The notes beneath the pieces were generated by a model. The model did no database searches, was not told the DNA's origin, and saw nothing but the letters and a program-made list of their open reading frames with translations. This document shows positions 1 through 7,795 of a stretch of DNA of 36,850 nucleotides, one piece after another. The stretch comes from Candidatus Omnitrophota bacterium (lineage in GTDB: Bacteria; Omnitrophota; Gorgyraeia; Gorgyraeales; Gorgyraeaceae): positions 1 to 36,850 of the forward strand of contig JAHJGB010000004.1 of the NCBI GenBank assembly GCA_018824725.1, read 5' to 3'. Positions within the stretch are counted from its first letter, which is position 1, and the number at the start of each line of letters is the position of its first letter. The position numbers and the translations under genes are program-made.

Positions 1-1
1 C

Positions 2-49
2 CAAATTTTGCGAAGCAAAATTTGATCCCGAGTCCCGATTTATCGGGAC
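2..49. repeat. Tandem palindromes after the last EPS gene
   Basis: Two hairpins follow the stop codon of the sugar transferase. One pairs 2-11 with 15-24 (10 bp, 3-base loop). The other pairs 32-39 with 42-49 (GTCCCGAT with ATCGGGAC). Neither has a clear U-tract on the minus-strand transcript, so a Rho-independent terminator is possible but not canonical. They look like the interspersed palindromes found elsewhere in the window and mark the end of the EPS operon. Confidence 0.6.
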
Positions 50-59
50 GAGGGACCTT

Positions 60-1508
60 TTACCGCGCGCCTATTAAAAAAAGCACTGCCGGTATTGTTT
101 TTAATATGATCTTAAGGTCCATCCCCAGCGACCAGTTATCGATATATTCAAGGTCCAGCTTCATCCATTTTTCAAAATCCACATTGTTTCTCCCGTTTGC
201 CTGCCATAAACACGTAAGCCCAGGCTTCATGCTCAGCCTTCTTCTCTGCCACACCTCGTATCTGTCTATTTCTGAAGGGAGCGGCGGCCTTGGCCCCACA
301 ATAGACATCTCGCCTTTTAGGACATTGACTAGTTGCGGCAATTCATCCATACTGGACCTTCTCAAAAAAGCGCCGAACCTGGTAACTCTCGGGTCATTGC
401 GCATTTTAAACACAGGGCCTTTCATAGTATTGAACTTTTCCAGTTCAGCCTTTTTAGCCTCTGCGCCTTCCATCATGGTCCTGAATTTATACATGACAAA
501 CTTCCTGCCGTTCAATCCGCTTCTCACCTGCTTGAATATCGCAGGCCCTGGAGACAGAAACTTTATCATGGCTGTCAGCGCCAGGAATATCGGCAATGCC
601 AGTATTATCCCGGCCAATGACATTATTATATCAAATACCCTCTTTAATAACAATTGCCATTCTTCTCCTATGGTTGTTTGAAAGCTCAAAAGCGGCATGC
701 CTTCTATCTCGCTAGAGACAGAACGCGCTATATTCAGGTTGAAAAAGTCCGCGGCTATGTTTGTCCTTATGCCCTGAACCTCGCAGGCCAACAGGCTTTT
801 TTCAATCATAGAAAGCCAGGACCTCGGGACTATAAACATGACCTCATCCACAACCTTCTCATTTAATATTCCTGGTATATCATCCAGCGTTCCTATTACC
901 TTTTTTCCGGCTATTGTTTTATCCAGCATATCTTTGTCCACATCTATGAGGCCCAATATCCTCAAGCCCCACTCGTTATGCCTGTGCACAAGATTTATAA
1001 AATTTCCCGCCCTCTGCCCTGTGCCCACCAACAATATGTTTCTGAAGTTATAACCCTTTTTTCTCATATGCCTCAGAAAGGTTACGATAGAAAAACGCTC
1101 TAGTATCAATAAAGCGCAGCTTATTAAAAATAAAAGTGCTATAAAACTTCTGCTTACAAAATCAAGTTTCAGAATAAATGCCGCCGCTGCAATAACTATC
1201 ATTGTCAGAAACGCGCTTTTAATAATCCCCCACACTAATTCAAAAAAGTTCTTTCTCCTGAAAGATTCATATAAGCCTGACGCGCTGAGCGAAGCCCACC
1301 AGGTAAATAATATGAGAGGCAATATGTTCAGATACTTCAAAGAATCTCTCAGCTCTCCTATTACCTGCTTCCCCGGAAAAAGGTCCAGCCTGTAAATAAT
1401 ATGCATGTGCTGCCTTAAAATAAATGCTGCAAAAAATGCGGCAAGCACTACCAGCATATCTATTACCATCGAAAGTCTTCTAAAAACCTGCTCTTTTTCT
1501 TTTATCAT
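60..1508 (-). CDS. Polyprenyl-phosphate sugar-1-phosphate transferase (WbaP/EpsE-type)
   Basis: This enzyme starts repeat-unit assembly by moving a hexose-1-phosphate from a nucleotide sugar to undecaprenyl phosphate at the inner membrane. The 482-residue length is usual for the family. Four to five membrane segments lie in residues 15-130, followed by a Rossmann-like middle domain (LLVGTGQRAG, near 160). Another membrane helix near 290 leads into the bacterial sugar-transferase domain, with conserved KFRTM, DELPQL, SIVGPRPPLPSE and KPGLTCLWQ blocks. The start is supported by AAAGGAG six bases upstream. The gene begins 4 bases after the GH5-like gene stop, so it is co-transcribed as the last gene of the EPS operon. 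Sugar specificity cannot be read from sequence. Confidence 0.93.
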   Translation of the reverse strand: MIKEKEQVFRRLSMVIDMLVVLAAFFAAFILRQHMHIIYRLDLFPGKQVIGELRDSLKYLNILPLILFTWWASLSASGLYESFRRKNFFELVWGIIKSAFLTMIVIAAAAFILKLDFVSRSFIALLFLISCALLILERFSIVTFLRHMRKKGYNFRNILLVGTGQRAGNFINLVHRHNEWGLRILGLIDVDKDMLDKTIAGKKVIGTLDDIPGILNEKVVDEVMFIVPRSWLSMIEKSLLACEVQGIRTNIAADFFNLNIARSVSSEIEGMPLLSFQTTIGEEWQLLLKRVFDIIMSLAGIILALPIFLALTAMIKFLSPGPAIFKQVRSGLNGRKFVMYKFRTMMEGAEAKKAELEKFNTMKGPVFKMRNDPRVTRFGAFLRRSSMDELPQLVNVLKGEMSIVGPRPPLPSEIDRYEVWQRRRLSMKPGLTCLWQANGRNNVDFEKWMKLDLEYIDNWSLGMDLKIILKTIPAVLFLIGAR

Positions 1509-1512
1509 GATA

Positions 1513-3684
1513 TCACTCCTTTATTATTTCATAATATATGGTTTTGTAACTCTCCTGTATACGAAAAGAAAAACTGCCTTTAGCGGCATTCACAGGTATC
1601 TGAGATTTTCTAAGGCCGTTTTCATCCAGGATGAAAACCTTTGCAGGCTTGCGGAGATTATTTTTTATGCTTACTTCTCCTTCTATGGCCTCTACTAGAA
1701 TAGGCGCAGCGCCTTTATTCAAAATATATACATCCCTTTGAATATCATTTGGCTTTTTTGTTATATGCGGGGTAAACTTCTGGCCTTTATTCCTGGCCCT
1801 GCCCACAACTGCGGCCAGGAGATGACTTGAATAGCCGATCTCTTTCCCGTCCAGGGAAGTCACTGTAAAAGTGGCAAAATCTGAGGCTGTAGAAAACTTT
1901 ATGCCGTTATACTCAAATTGCGCTTCTTTCCCTATGAAACCGCAAAAAGAAACTGTCTTAGGGCTTTTTAATATAAAAATCCCTTTTTCAGAATCGCTGA
2001 TAAGCTCTCCTGTATCAGACATGATCCTTTTATTTTTCGGAGATAATTCTTTAAGATACGGGTAATTCATGCCACCTGTATCCTGCCTGTCAAAATCCTT
2101 CTCCAGCCTGGATACGTACATAATACCGGCTGTCTTTAATTTATCCTGATACGCGTCTTCCATATTAAAAAGTTTATTGATATTATAAGAGACCCTATAT
2201 TCATTCACTGCGCTGGCCACATCGCCTCTTAAAAAAATAATACTGGCTATAGGGAAAAGCCCCATCTTCGCGGGGTCATTAAATATAACTGTGCCGTAAT
2301 AAAGCCTTTTTTCAAGCTTATCCCAGGACATGCCCCAGCCGCCGTTATAGGCATACAAAAACAACCCATCCCAGTCATTCAACCTGGCGTATGAAGCTGT
2401 TGTCAATATATCACTAGCCCTCCAATCATTAGGCCAGTTACTCCCCCATTCCGTAGAGATAAGGGGTTTTTTATAAACCTTTGCCGCGCCTATGGTATTG
2501 ATGATAGTGGCGGAATTCAAGCAGTTCTGCATTATAAGGGGCCTATTGTGAATCCTGTCCAGGTTGTCGCTGAGGTCCCAATACGCATGGATGTCTATAA
2601 AATCCATCTTTGAATCCGCTGCCAGGTTTAAATTACTATATGGAAGATTCGAAGAGCCTATGGGCACCTTTACCCCTATCGAACGCAGATATTTATACAT
2701 CTCTTCCTGATATCCGCTTTGAATCTCTAATAAAAATTCTCCGTCTTCGTGCCATTCCCCTGCAGCATCCCTGCCTTTGGCAATAAGCCATTTCTTCCAG
2801 ATGCCCCGTATCTCTTCCTTATAATAAGAAGGCAACGCTTCACATAAACTCTTTAGAAAAATGGTATTTTCATTGGTCATTTCCACCATCGCAATACTGG
2901 GTTCGTCAATATAAGCTTTACCGGTATACGGATTCACGTGGGTCAAAAAATCAGCGGCAAACTTTTTGCTCAACTCTATAATCCGCTTATTAAAAAATGA
3001 AACGCTCATCGTAGAATGGCGTTTTATCATGTCATACTGAAGCACATCATCTCCTATTTTAAACCTTCTGGCGCCTAATCCAAATACGTCGAAACATACG
3101 TATATGCCGTTTTGTTTTAATTGATATATAAAATAATCCAGCCTCTCCATCTGCGAATCTGAAAAATGCTGTGAATCATTATAGGCTGAATCTATTATGC
3201 CGCCCGGGGTTTCGTTATCCAGAAAATGCATCCTTACTGCGTTGCAGCCAAGCTGCGCCAATCTCTTTGCAATATCCTCTGCCTGGCCGTGATCCGGAAA
3301 ACACGCCCTGTCTGAATGAATATTCAATCCCCAGAACCTTGCGCGCTTTCCGTCCTGAAAATAGAAATGCCCGTCTTTAACTGACATAAATCCGTGTTTT
3401 CCGGCAGGCGCATCCAGTAAATAGCTGACATCCACTACAGAGCCTTTGCAATAGTTCCATGGTGTATAAAAAGCAAACCATCCTTTTTCTTCCTCTCTGT
3501 CAATCATATTCAGAGGGAAAAATCCGAAAAGCGCCACTAATGCCCCGGCTATTAATTTTTTATACATTCGCGGCCACAAAACTGCGGTCTTTAGGCCACG
3601 GATAGGCAATGGCCGCTCAGTATTCCGCCCAAAGAACCCCGGGTTTAAGCCCGGGTGGGCTTCATATTCCTTAACTGTACGCAT
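1513..3684 (-). CDS. GH5-like secreted glycoside hydrolase of the EPS locus
   Basis: A clan GH-A (GH5/cellulase-like) glycosidase, probably trimming or releasing the exported polysaccharide in the periplasm or outside. The fold is suggested by NAVRMHFLD early in the barrel, a candidate acid/base Glu in MTNEN (residue 272) and a candidate nucleophile in STEWG (residue 412). A beta-rich tail follows. A signal peptide (MYKKLIAGALVALFGFF) begins at residue 40, position 3567. The ATG at 3684 has AAAGG seven bases upstream and overlaps the preceding GT gene, while 3567 has no ribosome site because a palindromic repeat (3570-3655) abuts it. I therefore place the start at 3684, with a repeat-encoded leader of about 30 residues in front of the signal peptide. 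Substrate is unknown. Confidence 0.8.
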   Translation of the reverse strand: MRTVKEYEAHPGLNPGFFGRNTERPLPIRGLKTAVLWPRMYKKLIAGALVALFGFFPLNMIDREEEKGWFAFYTPWNYCKGSVVDVSYLLDAPAGKHGFMSVKDGHFYFQDGKRARFWGLNIHSDRACFPDHGQAEDIAKRLAQLGCNAVRMHFLDNETPGGIIDSAYNDSQHFSDSQMERLDYFIYQLKQNGIYVCFDVFGLGARRFKIGDDVLQYDMIKRHSTMSVSFFNKRIIELSKKFAADFLTHVNPYTGKAYIDEPSIAMVEMTNENTIFLKSLCEALPSYYKEEIRGIWKKWLIAKGRDAAGEWHEDGEFLLEIQSGYQEEMYKYLRSIGVKVPIGSSNLPYSNLNLAADSKMDFIDIHAYWDLSDNLDRIHNRPLIMQNCLNSATIINTIGAAKVYKKPLISTEWGSNWPNDWRASDILTTASYARLNDWDGLFLYAYNGGWGMSWDKLEKRLYYGTVIFNDPAKMGLFPIASIIFLRGDVASAVNEYRVSYNINKLFNMEDAYQDKLKTAGIMYVSRLEKDFDRQDTGGMNYPYLKELSPKNKRIMSDTGELISDSEKGIFILKSPKTVSFCGFIGKEAQFEYNGIKFSTASDFATFTVTSLDGKEIGYSSHLLAAVVGRARNKGQKFTPHITKKPNDIQRDVYILNKGAAPILVEAIEGEVSIKNNLRKPAKVFILDENGLRKSQIPVNAAKGSFSFRIQESYKTIYYEIIKE
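3570..3655. repeat. Palindromic repeat, GGGCGGAATACTGAGC core, copy 1 (inside GH5-like leader)
   Basis: Read on the minus strand this holds a hairpin CCCGGG-TTTAAG-CCCGGG (3638-3655), then an 18-bp core (3615-3632), then nested stems GCGGCCA/TGGCCGC (3570-3576 with 3610-3616) and GGCCA/TGGCC (3594-3598 with 3610-3614). The 18-bp core is identical, in the opposite orientation, to 23862-23879. The insert keeps the reading frame open and separates the ribosome site and start codon of the GH5-like gene from its signal peptide. Confidence 0.85.
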
Positions 3685-4852
3685 CTATCAGCCTTTTTTT
3701 ATTATATTCCCAGGAAAGTTCGCCATTCAGCCTCTCGCAGCCAAGCCTCCCCATCTTTTGCCTCTTATCAGGGTCTTCCAGCAATTCTATGATTTTATCG
3801 GCAAAATCCTCCACGCTATTCGGCTCGGCGTATAATGCAGCCCCGCCTGCCGAGTATCTGGATTCGATCAGGTCAAATGATACTATAGGTTTTCCCATTG
3901 CCATGTATTCCAATATCTTATTCATCGTGGACTTGTCATTGAGCGGATTTCTCGGATCAGGCGCCACACATACATCTGAAATTGCCAGATAGCTAAAAAG
4001 CATTTCATCCGGTACTCTTCCGGTAAATATCACAGAACTATCCAGAGACAATCCCTCTTTCAGCCTCTTTAAATCATCTATGGAATCCCCGCTTCCTATT
4101 AAAGTAAATGTAATATCATTGCGTTTATATTTATTCACGATTATATCTGCTGCCATCAAAAGATAATCAACCCCGTCCTGCGGAGCCATTACTCCCAGAT
4201 ATGCCACCAGATATTTTTTCCCTAGCTTTAATTCTTCTTTCGGAGAAGCCTTTTTCAACCTTGCCGTATCAGGCCCTGTTCTCACTACAAAAATCTTATC
4301 AGGATCCAGCTTCCCTCTTGTAACAGCCATTAGTCTGTAAGAATTATTCGTCACAATCACCCTGTCAGCTGTCCTGTATGTAAGAAACTCTAAGAATAAA
4401 AGCGCTTTGTAAAGAACGCCTTTTCTGTTTTCCCCGTATTTTGAAAGATATACCTCAGGACACAGGTCATGCTGGTCATAATAAAACTTTTTTCCGAATA
4501 TCTTATAAAAAATACCCAAAAGAAAAAATGTGTCAGGCGGATTGCATGCGTGGATAATATCAAAGTTATGCCTGAAAAATACCACAAGGCTTAATAAAAA
4601 CGTCATAATAAAACAATATGAAAATTCCACTATATAGCTCAATACGCCTTTTGTGGCAGGCGCCAGGGAATACCTGTATATATTAACTCCTTCCAGAATC
4701 TCAAAACTCTTTTCTCCTTTAAAGCGCGGGCATATAACGCTTACCCCGGACCCGTTTTCTTTAAGCGCCCTGGCCTCCAGCCACACGCGCCTGTCAAACG
4801 GCACAGATAAGTTTTCCACCAATATTAATATGCCCTTCGATGTAGTTTTCAT
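3671..4852 (-). CDS. Glycosyltransferase family 4
   Basis: A retaining GT-B glycosyltransferase that adds a sugar from a nucleotide donor to the lipid-linked repeat unit on the cytoplasmic side. The 393-residue length is normal. The N-terminal domain has LVENLSVPFDRRVWLEARAL and a hydrophobic, membrane-associating stretch near residues 70-95. The C-terminal donor domain shows YLGVMAPQDGVDYLL, a GSGDS loop, and NKILEYMAMGKPIVSFD, the GT4 donor-binding region. The start overlaps the stop of the upstream dehydrogenase as ATGA (4849-4852). The 3' end overlaps the GH5-like gene by 14 bases. Linkage and donor are unknown. Confidence 0.9.
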   Translation of the reverse strand: MKTTSKGILILVENLSVPFDRRVWLEARALKENGSGVSVICPRFKGEKSFEILEGVNIYRYSLAPATKGVLSYIVEFSYCFIMTFLLSLVVFFRHNFDIIHACNPPDTFFLLGIFYKIFGKKFYYDQHDLCPEVYLSKYGENRKGVLYKALLFLEFLTYRTADRVIVTNNSYRLMAVTRGKLDPDKIFVVRTGPDTARLKKASPKEELKLGKKYLVAYLGVMAPQDGVDYLLMAADIIVNKYKRNDITFTLIGSGDSIDDLKRLKEGLSLDSSVIFTGRVPDEMLFSYLAISDVCVAPDPRNPLNDKSTMNKILEYMAMGKPIVSFDLIESRYSAGGAALYAEPNSVEDFADKIIELLEDPDKRQKMGRLGCERLNGELSWEYNKKRLIDAYS

Positions 4853-6135
4853 GTTAGATTGATTAAAATTTGGCCTTTTCTAAGGCCTTTGACTGCATTT
4901 TTAAACTCCTTTGTGGCATGGCCCAATACAATTACCTCAGAGTTTTTTATTACATGTTCCAAAGACACGCATAAAAGCGATGAGACATGCGGAATTTCTT
5001 TTTGTATGTAGGCCTTATTCGCGCCCATTATCCGCGCCATGGAAACATTTTTGTCGTATATCTTCAAATCAAAACCTTTGCCTATCAGATATTCGGCAAG
5101 CCTTACCATCTGGCTTTCCCGCAGATCATCTGTGCCGGGCTTAAAACTCAGGCCAAGCATGCCTATCTTTTTCTTTTTTGTCTTTATAATTTCCTCAAAA
5201 GCCCTTTGGATGCATGAGTCATTGCTTTTTTGAACAGATTCAAGTAATGGCAATGTCAAACCACCTACCCTGATCCTGTAAAGCGCTGCCTTTAAATCCT
5301 TTGGAAGGCACGAACCTCCGAAAGCAAACCCGGGCCTTAAATACCTCGCGGATATATTTGATTTTTTATCCATACACAGTAACTCCATTGCCCTTTTCCC
5401 GTCCACGCCTAATTTCAGAGAAAGCTCACCTATCTCATTGGCAAAACTGATTTTCAGCGCATGAAATATATTGTCCAGATATTTTGAAAATTCAGCTGTC
5501 TTTATATCTGTGTCAATAATAGGCATTTTTATAAAATCATATACCAGGCTCATCGCCTCTTTGTCTTTGCCGTTAAAACTGCCGACTATAATTTTCGCGG
5601 GATAATAAAAATCTTTTATAGAATCCCCTTCTCTCATGAACTCAGGGTTTACCAGGACCCCGAAATCCCTGAAAGCCTTTTTGCCGGATAATCTTTCCAG
5701 GCTGGGTATGACAATATTTTCGGTAGTACCTGGCAGAACCGTGCTTCTCACGACAATAATATGGTATCTGGTGGCCAGGCGTAAGGCCTTTCCTATTTCT
5801 TCTGAAACGTTTCTAAGGTGTCCGGCATTGATCCTGCCGTCTTCCATGGAAGGGGTGCCTACGCAAATCATGGAAATCCCGGTGTTTAAAACAGCGTCTC
5901 TGGCAGAGGTTGTGGCTAAAAACATTTTTGCCTTAACTGTCTTTGATACGATTTTATCAATGCCCTTTTCAATAACAGGGCTCTTGCCTTTATTTATCAA
6001 CAAAACCTTTTGGGGATTCACGTCTACCCCTATTACCCGGCGGCCTTTAGCTGCAAGGCATGCAGCTGTAACCAACCCTACATACCCGAGCCCGAACACG
6101 CTTAAAGATTTTTGAGTAGTTTTATTATTTTTCAT
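4849..6135 (-). CDS. Nucleotide-sugar 6-dehydrogenase, AlgD-like (GDP-mannose/UDP-glucose dehydrogenase family)
   Basis: NAD-dependent four-electron oxidation of a nucleotide hexose to a nucleotide uronic acid, supplying an acidic sugar. The N-terminal Rossmann motif is FGLGYVGLVTAACL. The middle domain has VRSTVLPGTT and NPEFMREG, and the catalytic Cys is in FGGSCLPKD (Cys276). The blocks INKGKSPVIEKG, MDKKSNIS and YLRPGFAFGGSCLPKD resemble AlgD (GDP-mannose 6-dehydrogenase) more than the UDP-glucose enzymes I recall. This is judged from motif memory, not alignment, so UDP-glucose remains possible. ATGA overlaps at both ends (6132-6135 and 4849-4852) couple it to its neighbours. Confidence 0.9.
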   Translation of the reverse strand: MKNNKTTQKSLSVFGLGYVGLVTAACLAAKGRRVIGVDVNPQKVLLINKGKSPVIEKGIDKIVSKTVKAKMFLATTSARDAVLNTGISMICVGTPSMEDGRINAGHLRNVSEEIGKALRLATRYHIIVVRSTVLPGTTENIVIPSLERLSGKKAFRDFGVLVNPEFMREGDSIKDFYYPAKIIVGSFNGKDKEAMSLVYDFIKMPIIDTDIKTAEFSKYLDNIFHALKISFANEIGELSLKLGVDGKRAMELLCMDKKSNISARYLRPGFAFGGSCLPKDLKAALYRIRVGGLTLPLLESVQKSNDSCIQRAFEEIIKTKKKKIGMLGLSFKPGTDDLRESQMVRLAEYLIGKGFDLKIYDKNVSMARIMGANKAYIQKEIPHVSSLLCVSLEHVIKNSEVIVLGHATKEFKNAVKGLRKGQILINLT

Positions 6136-7757
6136 TTCATGGCTGTCTCATTAAGTTTATTTTCCGCTTTTTCCAAAGATATCTTTTCCCTGGAAACATA
6201 TAAAACAGTATTGAATTCTCCTCTATTTTCTATTAAGGCTGTGTTCACCAATACAGGGCTTTCTCTCTTTTTGCCAAATATATCAGAGTTCCAGCCAAGG
6301 ATCGGGGCAATTTCACCTTTTTTTATTTCAACTGAAAATCTCTTGTCTAAAAGCATATACAAAAATACGCCGCGATTTTCCGCCTCTATTATATTGGAAG
6401 ATAACTCCCTTATCATAGAATCCTGCCCCATGTGGAAATACTGCTTTATTATATTCTTACCGATAGCGGTTACGGAATCCTTAACCGTCCACAAAGTCTC
6501 TTTTTTATAAAAATAAATACTCCGCTTATGGGAAATACCGGGATTGTCGCAAGACGCGGTTATGCAGTCTTTTTGATCCGAAAACTCGCATTCATGCACG
6601 CTGGCTACAGGCCTTTTACCCCACATAAAAGGCCCTTTTAGCTCTGATTGATTCCGGTCATTTATCGTAATTGTATTATGGGCCCTTGTGCTCCTGAAAT
6701 AATCCCTCCATGCAGCGCCTGTGTGATATAAATATGTGCCCGGGTCTATCAATAAATCTATCCCATCCGCGGAAAGCGTTATGCTCAATAAATCTGCGTG
6801 GCCGTGCGGCGCCATAAAAGGATAGCCGAGTTCTCCGCAGTCCATCATAAGAATTTCTTCCTTACAATTATTAGAAAAACTCCTGAGAATACAGTATCCA
6901 CCTTCCTTAAAAAGCCTTGAGCTTAATCCGGGATTAACGCTTTTTATAGAATTATATTTTTCAAACCCGTCCATGCCAAAGATCCAGTAATGCTCTTCTC
7001 CAAAGCTATTGCCTTTTGCCTTAAAATCCCCTCTGGAAGATATTATGCTGGCTGTGCATAACAGGGATTTATATATATTAAAATCCTTTTTATCTGAAAG
7101 CCTGATAGCCATACCGTTGTCTGAATCTCCGACATTCGGCGCGTTACCGTTTGCACCCATTATATTCGTTATGAATTCCGCCATATTAATAAACCTCTGC
7201 CATGATTCTTCAGGCACGACGACGCTATTCTTTTTTAAAAGGCTGCAGGCAAGCCCGAAAAGGCTCATGACAAATCCCTGATAATGAAATGCCTGCTCCT
7301 TGCCAACCCCGTCTTTATACACCTGCCTTTGGATCTCGCAAAACAGCATATCCTTCCCTGTTTCTACCCAGCATCTTGAAGCCGTGAATTCAGGGAAAGT
7401 AAGGCCTGTGATAACCAGGGCACTGGCCTCTCCTATCAGATGATTATTGGCAGAGGAATAGAGCGATAGGTTATCCTTTACAAACTCTGCCTGTGTAAAA
7501 ACAGACTCAAGCAACATTTTCCTGACATCTTCTGTTAGGAAGCCTGAATTTTCTATAAATTTATATGCCCAGCACCAAGAAATAAGCCTCAGGCCTGTTT
7601 CCAGGGGGCTGACCCAGTTTATACCGCAATAAGCAGGGTTATCCTTTATCCAGGACATCATCTGAGCCAATATCTCTTTTGCGTATTTTTCATCCTGAGT
7701 CAGAAAATACGCCTTGGCCAGCGTTAAAAAATGCTGATGCCTGTTTAATTCCCACAC
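6132..7757 (-). CDS. Heparinase II/III-family protein, C-terminal part (5' end cut off by frameshift)
   Basis: Polysaccharide lyase-like protein (heparinase II/III family, related to alginate lyases), with an alpha-barrel followed by a beta-sandwich. Visible family blocks are WELNRHQHFLTLAKAY, NNHLIGEASALVITGLTFPEF, the conserved HGHADLLSITL and DPGTYLYHTG, then FRSTRAHNTITIND. The GTG at 7757 is only the first in-frame start-like codon. Protein-like sequence continues upstream in this frame to about 7826 (RWPLDYY and IDFRNKKGFGEARFV) and then jumps to the frame of the preceding gene. The true N-terminus therefore lies inside 7796-10402. The 3' end overlaps the dehydrogenase start (ATGA). It may trim the polymer or serve quality control in the periplasm, but no signal peptide can be assigned. 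Confidence 0.85.
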   Translation of the reverse strand: MWELNRHQHFLTLAKAYFLTQDEKYAKEILAQMMSWIKDNPAYCGINWVSPLETGLRLISWCWAYKFIENSGFLTEDVRKMLLESVFTQAEFVKDNLSLYSSANNHLIGEASALVITGLTFPEFTASRCWVETGKDMLFCEIQRQVYKDGVGKEQAFHYQGFVMSLFGLACSLLKKNSVVVPEESWQRFINMAEFITNIMGANGNAPNVGDSDNGMAIRLSDKKDFNIYKSLLCTASIISSRGDFKAKGNSFGEEHYWIFGMDGFEKYNSIKSVNPGLSSRLFKEGGYCILRSFSNNCKEEILMMDCGELGYPFMAPHGHADLLSITLSADGIDLLIDPGTYLYHTGAAWRDYFRSTRAHNTITINDRNQSELKGPFMWGKRPVASVHECEFSDQKDCITASCDNPGISHKRSIYFYKKETLWTVKDSVTAIGKNIIKQYFHMGQDSMIRELSSNIIEAENRGVFLYMLLDKRFSVEIKKGEIAPILGWNSDIFGKKRESPVLVNTALIENRGEFNTVLYVSREKISLEKAENKLNETAMK

Positions 7758-7795
7758 AAACCTGGCTTCCCCGAAACCCTTCTTATTCCTGAAAT

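Noticed and set aside
5636-6115. Plus-strand open frame of 159 codons
   Set aside because: Antisense shadow of the dehydrogenase gene; no ribosome site and no family-like motifs. The same applies to the other plus-strand frames.
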